64,000 nt of DNA from Amycolatopsis sp. FDAARGOS 1241. Its GTDB lineage: Bacteria > Actinomycetota > Actinomycetes > Mycobacteriales > Pseudonocardiaceae. How positions within the stretch are numbered: the first letter of the stretch is position 1; each line of letters opens with the position of its first letter. The position numbers were made by a program, and so were the translations under genes. The stretch is from NCBI RefSeq assembly GCF_016889705.1, contig NZ_CP069526.1, forward strand, positions 7,902,001 to 7,966,000, in the 5' to 3' direction. Under the pieces are notes generated by a model. That model was not told the origin of the DNA and did not search any database. It was given only the letters and a program-made list of their open reading frames with translations. Of the stretch, positions 1 to 7,913 are shown piece after piece.

Positions 1-782
1 TTCCGACGGTGGTCGTCGCCGGCCCGCTGTTCAGCCGCGTCGCGTCGCGGTGGGTGCCGGCCGCCGAGCCGCCGAAACGCCTGGTGCCCGAATCGGAGAG
101 CACCGAGCTCGATCGGCGGCCCAGCTTCGGCATCACGCTGACGACGGTGCTGCTGCCCGTGGTGCTGATGCTGCTGAAGGCCCTGTCGGACATCCTGCTG
201 GGCAAGGACGACGCCGTCCGCCGCGTGCTCGACTTCGTCGGCGACCCGCTGGTGGCGCTGCTGCTCGCGGTGCTCGTCGGCATGGTCACCCTGGGCCGCC
301 CCGCGGGCCTGCACCGAACGAAGCTGTCGACCGTGATCAGCGAGTCGCTCGCACCGATCGCGGGCATCATGCTGATCGTCGCCGCGGGCGGCGGGTTCAA
401 GCAGACCCTGGTGGACGCCGGCGTCGGCGGCGTGATCACGAACCTCTCGACCGGCGCCCACCTGTCGCCACTGCTGCTCGGCTGGCTCGTCGCCGTCGCG
501 ATCCGCCTCGCGACCGGGTCGGCGACTGTGGCCACGGTGTCGGCCGCTGGCATCGTCGCCCCGCTGGCCGCGACCCTCGACCCGACCCACAACGCCCTGC
601 TGGTCCTCGCCATCGGCGCCGGCTCGCTGTTCCTGTCGCACGTGAACGACGCCGGGTTCTGGCTGGTCAAGGAGTACTTCGGGATGTCGGTCGGGCAGAC
701 GCTGAAGACCTGGTCGGTGATGGAGACCGTGATCTCGGTGGTGGCGATCGTCCTCATCCTGCCGCTGGGGGCGCTGCTCTAG
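1..782 (+). CDS. GntP-family gluconate/organic acid permease, C-terminal part
   Basis: Only the last ~259 residues are in the window; the reading frame is open at base 1, so the start lies upstream. The product is a polytopic inner-membrane proton symporter for gluconate or a related sugar acid. Several long hydrophobic helices are visible, together with the GntP-type stretches 'LAPIAGIMLIVAAGGGFKQ', 'ATGSATVATVSAAGI' and 'FLSHVNDAGFW', which match the C-terminal half of this family closely. The TAG stop overlaps the stop of the convergent aldo/keto reductase gene by 4 bases, so there is no room for a terminator between them. No kinase or catabolic partner is visible on this side, so the exact substrate cannot be set. 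Confidence 0.9.
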   Translation, partial: PTVVVAGPLFSRVASRWVPAAEPPKRLVPESESTELDRRPSFGITLTTVLLPVVLMLLKALSDILLGKDDAVRRVLDFVGDPLVALLLAVLVGMVTLGRPAGLHRTKLSTVISESLAPIAGIMLIVAAGGGFKQTLVDAGVGGVITNLSTGAHLSPLLLGWLVAVAIRLATGSATVATVSAAGIVAPLAATLDPTHNALLVLAIGAGSLFLSHVNDAGFWLVKEYFGMSVGQTLKTWSVMETVISVVAIVLILPLGALL

Positions 783-1801
783 CCGGCTTGCGGAGTCCGG
801 TACGGGTACGCGCCCCGCAGCGTCCAGGCCGGGTACTCGATCGGCAGCGCGCTGACGGCGTCCAGCTCGGCGAGATCCTGCTCGTCGAGCCGGACGTCGG
901 CGGCGGCGAGGTTCTCCCGCAGCTGGGCGGGCCGCTTCGCGCCGACGATCACGCTGGTCACGCCCGGCTGTGCGAGCACCCAGGCCAGCGCGGTCCGCGC
1001 GACGGTCGTTTCGTGCTTTTCGGCGATCTTGCGCAGGACGTCGACGATGTCGTACCCGCGTTCGCGGTCGATCGGCGGGTTGTCGGCCTGGGCTCGGCGG
1101 GCGGAGGCGTCGTGGCCGTCGCGGGTGAACTTGCCGGTCAGGAAGCCGCCGGCGAGCGGGCTGTAGACGAGCAGGCCGAGGTTCGTGTCACGGACCAGCG
1201 GCAGGATCTCGCGTTCGAGGTCGCGGCCGACGAGCGAGTAGTAGGCCTGCAGCGAGACGAACCGCGGGTAGCCGCGCAGGTCGGCCACGCCCAGCGCCTG
1301 GGCGAGCTGCCACGCGAAGGTGTTCGACGCGCCGACGTAGCGGACCTTGCCCTGGCGGACGGCGTCGTCGAGGGCGGACAGGGTCTCCTCGATCGGCGTC
1401 AGGTGGTCGTGGGCGTGGATCTGGTAGAGGTCGATGTGGTCGGTGCCCAGCCGGCGCAGGCTGTCTTCGAGCGCGTTCATCAGGTGCACGCGCGAAAGGC
1501 CGACGTCGTTCGGGCCCGGGCCCATGCGCGAGTACGCCTTGGTGGCGAGGACGACGTCGCGGCGACGGCCCTTGAGGATCGTGCCGAGGAACTCCTCGGT
1601 TTCCCCGCCCGCGTACATGTCGGCGGTGTCGACGAGGTTCACGCCCGCGTCGAGGGCCATCCCGACCAGCTCGTCGGCCGCCTTGAGGTCCAGCCCGCCG
1701 ACCACGTCCCACGGCGGGGTGCCGGCACCGCCGAACGTCATCGTGCCCAGTGCGATCCTGGACACGAAAGTTCCGGTGGCCCCGAGTTGTTGGTACTGCA
1801 C
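779..1801 (-). CDS. Aldo/keto reductase
   Basis: A 340-residue NADPH-dependent aldo/keto reductase of the YajO/Tas-like group, expected to be a soluble TIM barrel that reduces aldehydes or ketones. The catalytic tetrad can be placed at Asp58, Tyr63 (in 'NLVDTADMYAGGE'), Lys88 ('VLATKAYS') and His129 ('DLYQIHAHDH'). The C-terminal 'GVTSVIVGAKRPAQLRENL' is the usual cofactor-binding segment of the family. The start is GTG. It is divergently transcribed from an AraC-type regulator 58 bases away, so that regulator probably controls it. The natural substrate cannot be read from the sequence. Confidence 0.92.
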   Translation of the reverse strand: MQYQQLGATGTFVSRIALGTMTFGGAGTPPWDVVGGLDLKAADELVGMALDAGVNLVDTADMYAGGETEEFLGTILKGRRRDVVLATKAYSRMGPGPNDVGLSRVHLMNALEDSLRRLGTDHIDLYQIHAHDHLTPIEETLSALDDAVRQGKVRYVGASNTFAWQLAQALGVADLRGYPRFVSLQAYYSLVGRDLEREILPLVRDTNLGLLVYSPLAGGFLTGKFTRDGHDASARRAQADNPPIDRERGYDIVDVLRKIAEKHETTVARTALAWVLAQPGVTSVIVGAKRPAQLRENLAAADVRLDEQDLAELDAVSALPIEYPAWTLRGAYPYRTPQAG

Positions 1802-1859
1802 GGTGAGTCCTTTCGGTCTTGGACTTCTCCCACACTAGGAAGGGCGGTGGCCGCGGACC

Positions 1860-2771
1860 ATGAGCGAACGTTCGGAGCTCGTGCTGGATCGTCCGGACCC
1901 GCTGTCGGACGTGCTGTCGCTGGTGGCCGTCCGCCCGTCCGCCCCCGCGTCGCTGACAGCCGGCGGCGACTGGGCGGTGCGCTTCGGCGGTGCCGCGCAC
2001 GCGAAGGTGATCACCGTGACAGCTGGTTCGGCGTGGCTGGTGCCGGAGGATGCGCCGCCGGTGCTGCTGGAGCCGGGCGACTGCTACGTCGTCGGCCGGG
2101 ATGCCGCGTACGTGACGGCCAGCGCTCCGGACGTGCCGCCGGTGGAGAGCCGTTCGCTGTTCGTGGATTCGGCCGGCCGGGTCGGCTCCGCCGCGGACAC
2201 CGCGCTGGTGGGGGGCACCCTGGACTTCGCGGACCCGGCCATGGCCGTGCTGCTGGAGGACCTGGGCTCGGCGGCCCGCATCACCGACGCCCACACGGCG
2301 GCGGTGCTGAATTCGACCCTGCGGCTGCTGGCCTTCGAGACGTCCGCGGCCCAGCCCGGTGGCGCCGTGATGCGGGAGCACTTGACCCAGATCTTGTCCT
2401 TGCAGGTCTTGCGGTCGCTGCTCGGCCCGGGTGGTGCGCCGGGCTGGCTGGGCGCGTTCCGCGACCCCGCCGTCGGTGCGGCGCTGACGGCGATGCACCG
2501 GCACCCGGGTGCCCCGTGGACAGTCGCGCGGCTGGCCGCCGTGGCGCGCATGTCGCGGACGGTGTTCGCCACCCGCTTCAAGGCACTGGTGGGCTTCGCG
2601 CCGATGGACTACCTGCTGCACCGCCGCATGACCGGCGCGGCCCAGGACCTGGCCGATGGCAAGACCGTGGCTGCTGTCGCGACACGGTGGGGGTACAGCT
2701 CGGAAAGCGCGTTCAGCGCGGCGTTCAAGCGGGTCACGGGACGTTCCCCGGCGAGCACGCGCAGTCGCTGA
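1860..2771 (+). CDS. AraC-family transcriptional regulator with cupin sensor domain
   Basis: A 303-residue regulator. The N-terminal ~170 residues look like an AraC-binding cupin fold of the cupin_6 type ('WAVRFGGAAHAKVITVTAG', then 'LLEPGDCYVVGRDAAYV'). The C-terminal ~100 residues are a double helix-turn-helix ending in the typical 'RWGYSSESAFSAAFKRVTG' AraC signature. It is divergent from the aldo/keto reductase gene and the 58-base gap must hold both promoters, so it most likely regulates that gene in response to a small carbonyl or aromatic ligand; this is inference from layout. No second target is visible downstream, where the next gene has its own promoter. Confidence 0.92.
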   Translation: MSERSELVLDRPDPLSDVLSLVAVRPSAPASLTAGGDWAVRFGGAAHAKVITVTAGSAWLVPEDAPPVLLEPGDCYVVGRDAAYVTASAPDVPPVESRSLFVDSAGRVGSAADTALVGGTLDFADPAMAVLLEDLGSAARITDAHTAAVLNSTLRLLAFETSAAQPGGAVMREHLTQILSLQVLRSLLGPGGAPGWLGAFRDPAVGAALTAMHRHPGAPWTVARLAAVARMSRTVFATRFKALVGFAPMDYLLHRRMTGAAQDLADGKTVAAVATRWGYSSESAFSAAFKRVTGRSPASTRSR

Positions 2772-2805
2772 TTCGGACAACCGGCGCAATCTGGTTCAGT
2801 TCTGA

Positions 2806-2842
2806 TTGACATGTGACCTTTTGGTCACCTAATCTCGCGGTG
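2806..2842 (+). promoter_or_regulatory. Leaderless promoter with embedded palindromic operator for the ArsR-SRPBCC operon
   Basis: A consensus -35 hexamer TTGACA (2806-2811) and a -10 TAATCT (2830-2835, fitting the actinobacterial TAnnnT pattern) are 18 bases apart. Between them lies a perfect inverted repeat, GTGACC-TTTT-GGTCAC (2813-2828). The predicted transcription start, about 7 bases past the -10, falls on the GTG start codon at 2842, so the mRNA would be leaderless. A repressor dimer on the palindrome would block RNA polymerase directly, which suits autoregulation by the ArsR protein encoded first. Confidence 0.6.
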
Positions 2843-3168
2843 TGCACGACGACGACCTGATTTTCAAGGCGCTGGCGGATCCCACCCGCCGGTTGCTGCT
2901 GGATCGGTTGTTCGAGCACGACGGCCAGACGCTGACGGAGCTGGAGTCCGAAGTGGACATGACCCGGTTCGGGGTCATGAAGCACCTGAAGCTGCTCGAG
3001 CAAGCCGGGCTGGTCGTCACCCGGAAGGAGGGGCGGGAGAAGCGGCACTTCCTGAATCCCGTGCCCATCAGGGAGATCCACGACCGGTGGATCGACAAGT
3101 ACACCGAGCGCCACGTGTCGGCGCTGACGGAACTGAAGGCCGAGCTGGAGAGGGAGCCACCGAAATGA
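2842..3168 (+). CDS. ArsR-family winged-helix repressor
   Basis: A 108-residue ArsR/SmtB-type DNA-binding protein. It opens with the classic 'KALADPTRRLLLDRL' helix and has the recognition region 'FGVMKHLKLLEQAGLVVTRKEGREKRHFLNP', followed by a short basic/acidic tail. No metal-binding cysteine motif (CxC) is present, so it is not an arsenic or zinc sensor of the classical type. Its stop overlaps the start of the SRPBCC gene as ATGA. ArsR genes coupled to AHSA1-like SRPBCC genes form a widespread actinobacterial pair in which the regulator controls the pair; the ligand is usually unknown. The GTG start coincides with the predicted transcription start. Confidence 0.93.
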   Translation: MHDDDLIFKALADPTRRLLLDRLFEHDGQTLTELESEVDMTRFGVMKHLKLLEQAGLVVTRKEGREKRHFLNPVPIREIHDRWIDKYTERHVSALTELKAELEREPPK

Positions 3169-3677
3169 CCGAGACGAAGACCGTGCAGGTCAACCGTGTG
3201 TACATCCGCGCGACGCCGCAGGCGATCTGGGACGCGATCACCAAGCCGGAGTGGACGCAGAAGTACGGGTACTCCGGCTTGGCCGAGTTCGACCTGCGCC
3301 AGGGCGGCAAGCACCGCACCAAGCCGACGCAGGAGTTCGTCGACGCCGGGTTCACCAGTGACCTGCTCGACGGCGAGGTGCTGGAGTCCGACCCGCCCCG
3401 GCGGCTCGTGATCACGTGGAAGCTGCTGATGGACCCGAGTCTCATCGCCGAGCCGTACACCACGCTGACCTACGACATCGAAGAGACGAAGACCGCGGGC
3501 ACCAGACTCACGGTGACTCACGACGTCACCGGTGCCCCCGCGCACGCGGCCCTGGTGTCGGGCTCGCAGGAGAACGTCGATGCCGGGCCCGGCGAGAACG
3601 CGGGTGGCGGCTGGGCGTGGGTCCTCTCGGACCTCAAGTCCGTGCTGGAGACAGGGAAGGGCATCGCGGCGGCCTGA
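3165..3677 (+). CDS. SRPBCC (AHSA1-like) ligand-binding protein
   Basis: A 170-residue protein of the START/Bet v1-like SRPBCC superfamily, AHSA1/DUF1801-type. Visible landmarks are the N-terminal 'VYIRATPQAIWDAITKPEW' and the central 'GEVLESDPPRRLVITWKL'. It should fold into a helix-grip barrel with a hydrophobic pocket; family members bind lipids or aromatic compounds, and a catalytic role cannot be claimed. The ATG at 3165 overlaps the ArsR stop, which is why I place the start here although the frame stays open for 26 codons further upstream. It ends just before a strong hairpin at 3688-3718. Confidence 0.9.
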   Translation: MTETKTVQVNRVYIRATPQAIWDAITKPEWTQKYGYSGLAEFDLRQGGKHRTKPTQEFVDAGFTSDLLDGEVLESDPPRRLVITWKLLMDPSLIAEPYTTLTYDIEETKTAGTRLTVTHDVTGAPAHAALVSGSQENVDAGPGENAGGGWAWVLSDLKSVLETGKGIAAA

Positions 3678-3687
3678 CCGGGCAGCG

Positions 3688-3718
3688 GCGGGCGGTGTCC
3701 ACACCGGACACCGCCCGC
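3688..3718. terminator. Bidirectional intrinsic-type hairpin between convergent operons
   Basis: A perfect 13-base-pair stem (GCGGGCGGTGTCC, paired with 3706-3718) closes a 5-base loop. It lies between the SRPBCC stop and the stop of the kinase gene at 3724. There is no U-tract on either side, as is common for actinobacterial hairpin terminators. It can serve both convergent transcription units. Confidence 0.7.
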
Positions 3719-3723
3719 TCGCG

Positions 3724-4716
3724 TCAGCTCCGCTGGGTCGCCGCCTTCAGCGCGGCCTTGGCCACCGCCGAGGCTCCCAGTTCGTCCAAACCGAACAGCG
3801 CGGCGCCCACCACCGGGTTCACGTCGACCACCCGCACCTGCGCCCGTGGCGCCACCTTCAGGCAGCGCCGTTCGATCTCGGCGATCACCGCGGGGCCGAC
3901 CCCCGTCAGCACTCCCCCGCCGAGCACGACCTCAGGCGTGCCCTGGGTCAGGTCCAGCCGCCGCAGGATCACGGCCGCGAACACGCTGACCTCCTCCACG
4001 AACCGCGTCACCACCTGTTGCGCGACCTCGTCCCCGTCGGCCGCGACGGCGAACAGCAACGGGCACAGGCCGTGGATCCGGGCGGAGTCGATCTCCTTGA
4101 AGTGCAGGCCCTGCACGACGTCGAACACCCGGGGTACCCCGAAGAACCCGCTGACCGCCGCCCGCAGCGCCGTCGACGGGCCCCGGCCGTCCTCGGCCCG
4201 CACCGCCCACCACAGGGCCTCTTCGCCGAGGCGGTAGCCGCCGCCCCAGTCGCCGGAGATCTTGCCCAGCGCGGGGAAGCGGTGCACTCGCCCGTCCGGG
4301 CCGACGCCGGCGCCGTTGATCCCGGCGCCGCACACCACCGCCACGCCCGTGCCGTCGGAGCTGCCGGCCCGCAGCAGGGCGAGCACGTCGTTGCCCACGT
4401 GCAGCGTTGAACTCCAGCCGCGCGCGGACAACGCCTCGTGCAGCGCCGCCTCCTCCCGGGGGAAGTCGAGCCCCGCGAGGTAGGCCGACGTGTGGACGCC
4501 GAACGGCCGCGTCGAGGGCAGGCCCGCCGACGTCACCGCCGCCAGCACCAGCGTCTCCAGCGCGGCGACGCACCCGGCGACACCGACGTTCTGCGGCGAC
4601 GCGCCGGGGCCGCGCGCTTCGGCGAGCACGGCACCCTCGCGCGACACCACGAGCACCTCGGTCTTGCTGTTCCCCCCGTCGATGGCCACGACCGCGGGCG
4701 CGGCCGGGTCGCTCAT
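3724..4716 (-). CDS. BadF/BadG-type sugar kinase (N-acetylglucosamine kinase-like)
   Basis: A 330-residue ATP-dependent kinase of the ASKHA fold, BadF/BadG/BcrA family. The phosphate-1 motif 'AIDGGNSKTE' is at residues ~11-20. 'VGNDVLALLRAG' and 'KISGDWGGGYRLGEEALWW' are typical of the bacterial N-acetylglucosamine kinases in this family. Its ATG overlaps the stop of the GH4 glycosidase gene (ATGA), and it is the last gene of the sugar operon. Because uptake here is by an ABC system, which does not phosphorylate, this kinase is the only visible source of sugar phosphate. It could act on the imported disaccharide before GH4 or on a released monosaccharide afterwards. Confidence 0.88.
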   Translation of the reverse strand: MSDPAAPAVVAIDGGNSKTEVLVVSREGAVLAEARGPGASPQNVGVAGCVAALETLVLAAVTSAGLPSTRPFGVHTSAYLAGLDFPREEAALHEALSARGWSSTLHVGNDVLALLRAGSSDGTGVAVVCGAGINGAGVGPDGRVHRFPALGKISGDWGGGYRLGEEALWWAVRAEDGRGPSTALRAAVSGFFGVPRVFDVVQGLHFKEIDSARIHGLCPLLFAVAADGDEVAQQVVTRFVEEVSVFAAVILRRLDLTQGTPEVVLGGGVLTGVGPAVIAEIERRCLKVAPRAQVRVVDVNPVVGAALFGLDELGASAVAKAALKAATQRS

Positions 4717-5978
4717 GCGCGCGCCCACGGCAGGAAATCGCGGTTGCGCGTCACGAGCTCGTCGGCCAGCCGGCCGGCCTTGGTGTACTGGCCGATCAGC
4801 GGGTGGGCCAGCAGCGCGTCGGCCACACGGTCGCGCCCGCCCTTCACCGCGGCTTCCAGCGCGAGGAACTCGTACGCCGTCACGGCCGCGATCAGCCCGG
4901 CGAACCGCGGCTCCACCGCCTGCTGCGGGATCGGCCGCGCCCCGGTGGAATCCACAGTGGACGATACCTCGATCACGGCGTCGTCGGGCAGGAAGCCGAA
5001 CGTACCGTCGTTGCGCAAGTTCACCACGTGCTCCTCGGCCGGCCCACCACCGGTGAGCGCGTGCACGAGCTGCACCGCGGCCTCCGAGTAGTACGCGCCA
5101 CCACGCTTCTCGAGCGACTCCGGCTTGGTGACCTGCTCCGGGTCGAGGTAGATCTTGAGCAGCTCCTCCTCGACGTCGCTCACGACCTCGGCGCGCGGCC
5201 GTTCGGTGAGCTGCTTGGCCACCTGCGCATCGTGCGCGTAGTAGTACTTCAGGTAGTACGAGGGCACGGCGTTCATCCGCCGCATCCACTCGACTGGCGC
5301 GGTCACCTCCTCGCCCAGGTACTCGGCGTGGCGCTCCAGCAGCTCGGGCAGCCGGTCGACACCGTCGACGAGCACCCCGCGTTCCCAGCTCAGGTGGTTG
5401 AGTCCGGTGTGGACGAGCCGTACCGCGTCGGTCGACGCACCCAGCAGCTTCGCGAACTTGCGCTGCAGGTTGATCGCGACGTTGCACAGCCCGACCGCGC
5501 GGTGCCCCTCCTGCAGCAGTGCGCGCGTGACGATGCCGACGGGGTTCGTGAAGTTCACGATCCACGTGTCGTCACCCGCGACCTTGCGCACGCGTTCGGC
5601 GATGTCGAGCACCACCGGCACCGTCCGCAGGGCCTTGGCGAGCCCACCCGCGCCTGTCGTCTCCTGGCCGAGGCAGCCGCAGACGTGCGGGAACGTCTCG
5701 TCGGACGCGCGCGCCTTCTGTCCGCCGACGCGCAGCTGGATGAGCACCGCCGACGCACCGTCGACGCCCTCTTCGAGGCTCGCGGTGGTGCGCACCCGGG
5801 CCGGGTGGCCGGCGTGGCCCAGCAGCCGCCGGCTGAACCCGCCGACCGCTTCCACCCGGTAGGCGTCGGGGTCGATCAGCACGATCTCGTCGATGTCCAA
5901 ACTGGACCGCCGCCCCGCGATGCCGTCGACCAGCTCCGGCGTGTAGGTGGACCCGCCACCGACGACTGCCAGCTTCAT
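4713..5978 (-). CDS. Glycoside hydrolase family 4, 6-phospho-beta-glucosidase-like
   Basis: A 421-residue GH4 enzyme. These enzymes need NAD+ and a divalent metal and cleave by a redox elimination mechanism in the cytoplasm. Visible are the Rossmann motif 'VVGGGSTYTPEL' near residue 5, 'QETTGAGG' at ~106, 'NFTNPVGI' at ~142, the metal-ligand Cys165 in 'GLCNVAI' and His195 in 'TGLNHL'. The Cys-Asn spelling is the form I associate with 6-phospho-beta-glucosidases rather than alpha-glucosidases ('CHS'). It overlaps both neighbours by 4 bases. A preference for 6-phospho sugars sits oddly beside an ABC importer and suggests that the downstream kinase makes the substrate. The exact disaccharide, cellobiose- or chitobiose-like, is not readable. 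Confidence 0.9.
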   Translation of the reverse strand: MKLAVVGGGSTYTPELVDGIAGRRSSLDIDEIVLIDPDAYRVEAVGGFSRRLLGHAGHPARVRTTASLEEGVDGASAVLIQLRVGGQKARASDETFPHVCGCLGQETTGAGGLAKALRTVPVVLDIAERVRKVAGDDTWIVNFTNPVGIVTRALLQEGHRAVGLCNVAINLQRKFAKLLGASTDAVRLVHTGLNHLSWERGVLVDGVDRLPELLERHAEYLGEEVTAPVEWMRRMNAVPSYYLKYYYAHDAQVAKQLTERPRAEVVSDVEEELLKIYLDPEQVTKPESLEKRGGAYYSEAAVQLVHALTGGGPAEEHVVNLRNDGTFGFLPDDAVIEVSSTVDSTGARPIPQQAVEPRFAGLIAAVTAYEFLALEAAVKGGRDRVADALLAHPLIGQYTKAGRLADELVTRNRDFLPWARA

Positions 5979-6859
5979 CCCTTGACTCCCGTGAAAGTGA
6001 TGCCCTTGACGAACGACTTCTGCGCGAACACGAACAGCACGATCACCGGTGCCATGATCAGCGCGGTCGCGGCCATCGTGAGATTCCACTCCACGTGGTG
6101 CATGCCGCGGAACGACGCGATGGCCAACGACAGCGGCCAGTGCTCCTGGTTCTCGCCGGTGTAGAGCAGCGGTCCGAAGTAGTCGTTCCAGGTGAACAGG
6201 AAACAGAACATCGCGGTGGCCGCGATTCCGGGCTTGGCCATGGGGAGCAGCACCCGGGTCATGGCGTGGAACTCGTTGCAGCCGTCGATCTTGGCCGCTT
6301 CCAGGTAATCCTTGGGGATGGTAAGGAAAAACTGGCGCAGCAGGAAGATCGAGAACGCGTCGAAGAAGAAATACGGCACGATCAGCGGAACGAGAGTGCC
6401 CGTGAGGCCCATCCGCACCCACAGGTCGTACAGCGGCACGACCGTGACCTGCGGCGGAAGCATCATCGCGGCCACCGTGAGCATGAAGAACAGGTTCTGG
6501 CCGCGCCACTTCAGCTTCGCCAGCCCGTAGGCCGCCGGGATCGCCGAAACGAGCGCGCCGACCGTCGCCAGCGCCGAGTAGAGCAGGCTGTTGCCGAAGT
6601 ACTCCAGCAGCGGCGCTTTCTTGAACACCTCGACGAAATTCTCGAAGTGCCATTCCGTGGGCCACAGGCTCGCCGTCATCGCCTGGTCGCTCTTCATCAC
6701 CGCGGTGAGGAACACGAACAACAGCGGCAACATGAAGATCACGCCGAGCGCGATGCCGACCGCGTGCGTCGCGATGAACCCGAGCCGCTTGTCCCAGCGG
6801 CGCCGGAACTGCACACGGGGCGGCGCCGGAGCCGGCGCGGGAGCCGAAATGGTGGTCAT
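5975..6859 (-). CDS. Carbohydrate ABC transporter permease (MalG/UgpE type)
   Basis: A 294-residue inner-membrane permease with six predicted helices after an Ala/Pro-rich cytoplasmic N-terminus. The EAA loop that docks the ATPase is visible as 'EAAKIDGCNEFHAMTRVLL' followed by 'PMAKPG'. It pairs with the MalF-type permease encoded upstream. No ATPase gene is present in the operon; actinomycete sugar importers of this class commonly share an MsiK-type ATPase encoded elsewhere. The start overlaps a 25-codon small ORF (ATGA), and the stop overlaps the GH4 start. Confidence 0.93.
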   Translation of the reverse strand: MTTISAPAPAPAPPRVQFRRRWDKRLGFIATHAVGIALGVIFMLPLLFVFLTAVMKSDQAMTASLWPTEWHFENFVEVFKKAPLLEYFGNSLLYSALATVGALVSAIPAAYGLAKLKWRGQNLFFMLTVAAMMLPPQVTVVPLYDLWVRMGLTGTLVPLIVPYFFFDAFSIFLLRQFFLTIPKDYLEAAKIDGCNEFHAMTRVLLPMAKPGIAATAMFCFLFTWNDYFGPLLYTGENQEHWPLSLAIASFRGMHHVEWNLTMAATALIMAPVIVLFVFAQKSFVKGITFTGVKG

Positions 6860-6933
6860 GCCCCCACTCCGTCCACGCGGGACACCCGCGCCCGGTCGGG
6901 GACCTGAACAGGCCGGCGCAAGAATATCTTCAT
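6856..6933 (-). CDS. Candidate 25-residue small ORF bridging two permease genes
   Basis: The space between the two permease genes encodes a 25-residue peptide beginning MKIFLRRPVQVPD. Its ATG overlaps the MalF-type stop as ATGA and its TGA overlaps the MalG-type start as ATGA, so all three frames are chained. A strong Shine-Dalgarno stretch, GGAGGAGGG, lies 2-3 bases before the ATG inside the end of the upstream gene. It uses codons that are rare here (ATA, TTG). It may encode a real peptide or serve mainly as a relay that couples translation of the second permease to the first. There is no homology evidence. Confidence 0.4.
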   Translation of the reverse strand: MKIFLRRPVQVPDRARVSRVDGVGA

Positions 6934-7913
6934 GCTCCCTCCTCCTGGTGCTGGGTTTTGCGCAACTGCCTGACGAGAACCCACGTGAACGCCGCGGACA
7001 CGATGAACAGCAGCACGGCCATCGCCGCCGCGTAACCCATGTTGAAGTAGCGGAAACCCTGCACGTACAACCAGATCGGGTAGGTCAGTGTCGAGTTCTC
7101 CGGCGCGCCGATGAGCTTCGAGTTGCCGGCCACGTCGGCCGTGCCCGCCGAGGCGGACGCCGCGACGATGGCCTGCGTGAAGAATTGCAGCGCGTAGATC
7201 ATCGAGTTGACCACGCCGAACAGCAGCACCGGCGAAATCGAGGGCAGTGTGACGTGCCAGAACCGGCGGATCGGGCCGGCGCCGTCGAGCTCGGCCGCCT
7301 CGTACTGCTCGACCGGCACGTCGAGCAGCGCGGCGAGGATGATGATCATCAGCTCACCCGAGCCCCACAGCGCCAGCAGCGTGAGCGACGGCTTCGCCAT
7401 CGCGGGGCTGTTGAACCACAACCCGCCGTCGATGCCGACGAGGTGCAAGAACCGGTTCACCGGGCCGAACTGCGGGTTGAACACGAAGACGAACGCGAGC
7501 GTCGCCGCGGCCGGCGGGGCGAGCGTCGGCAGGTAGCAGAGCGTCCGGACCAAGCCGACGCCCGACTTCAGCCGCGAGATCACCGACGCGACGCCGAGCG
7601 AGAACAGCACCCGGCAGATCGTCAGCACGATCACGAGCCACAGCGTGTTGTACGCGGCGGTCTTCACCAGCGGCTCGCTGGTGAACATGCGCACGTAGTT
7701 GTCGAACCCGATCCACTGCGGCGGGTTGATCAGGTCGTAGCGGGTGAATGAGTAGTAGACGGTGGCGATGAGCGGGTACCCGAAGAAGATCAAGAACCCC
7801 AGCGTCGCCGGCGCCATGAAGAAGAACACCGTGCGACGGCGCTTGGCCCGGGCCGACCCCGCCCGCACCTTCGCCGGTGCGGACGGGGTCTTGGCTTCCA
7901 GAACGGAGGTCAT
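6930..7913 (-). CDS. Carbohydrate ABC transporter permease (MalF/UgpA type)
   Basis: A 327-residue inner-membrane permease. Six helices follow a short basic N-terminus that starts at 'RTVFFFMAPATLGFLIFFGY'. The EAA motif is 'EAAELDGAGPIRRFWHVTLP', just before the last two helices. It is translated from an ATG overlapping the stop of the binding-protein gene (ATGA); the open frame extends another 31 codons upstream, but that part overlaps the binding-protein gene and is unlikely to be used. It forms the translocation pore together with the MalG-type permease. Confidence 0.93.
   Translation of the reverse strand: MTSVLEAKTPSAPAKVRAGSARAKRRRTVFFFMAPATLGFLIFFGYPLIATVYYSFTRYDLINPPQWIGFDNYVRMFTSEPLVKTAAYNTLWLVIVLTICRVLFSLGVASVISRLKSGVGLVRTLCYLPTLAPPAAATLAFVFVFNPQFGPVNRFLHLVGIDGGLWFNSPAMAKPSLTLLALWGSGELMIIILAALLDVPVEQYEAAELDGAGPIRRFWHVTLPSISPVLLFGVVNSMIYALQFFTQAIVAASASAGTADVAGNSKLIGAPENSTLTYPIWLYVQGFRYFNMGYAAAMAVLLFIVSAAFTWVLVRQLRKTQHQEEGA

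Noticed and set aside
50..2809. A 919-codon open frame across the permease end, aldo/keto reductase and AraC genes.
   Set aside because: It is an Arg/Ala-rich shadow of three recognisable genes in other frames and strands, caused by high GC.
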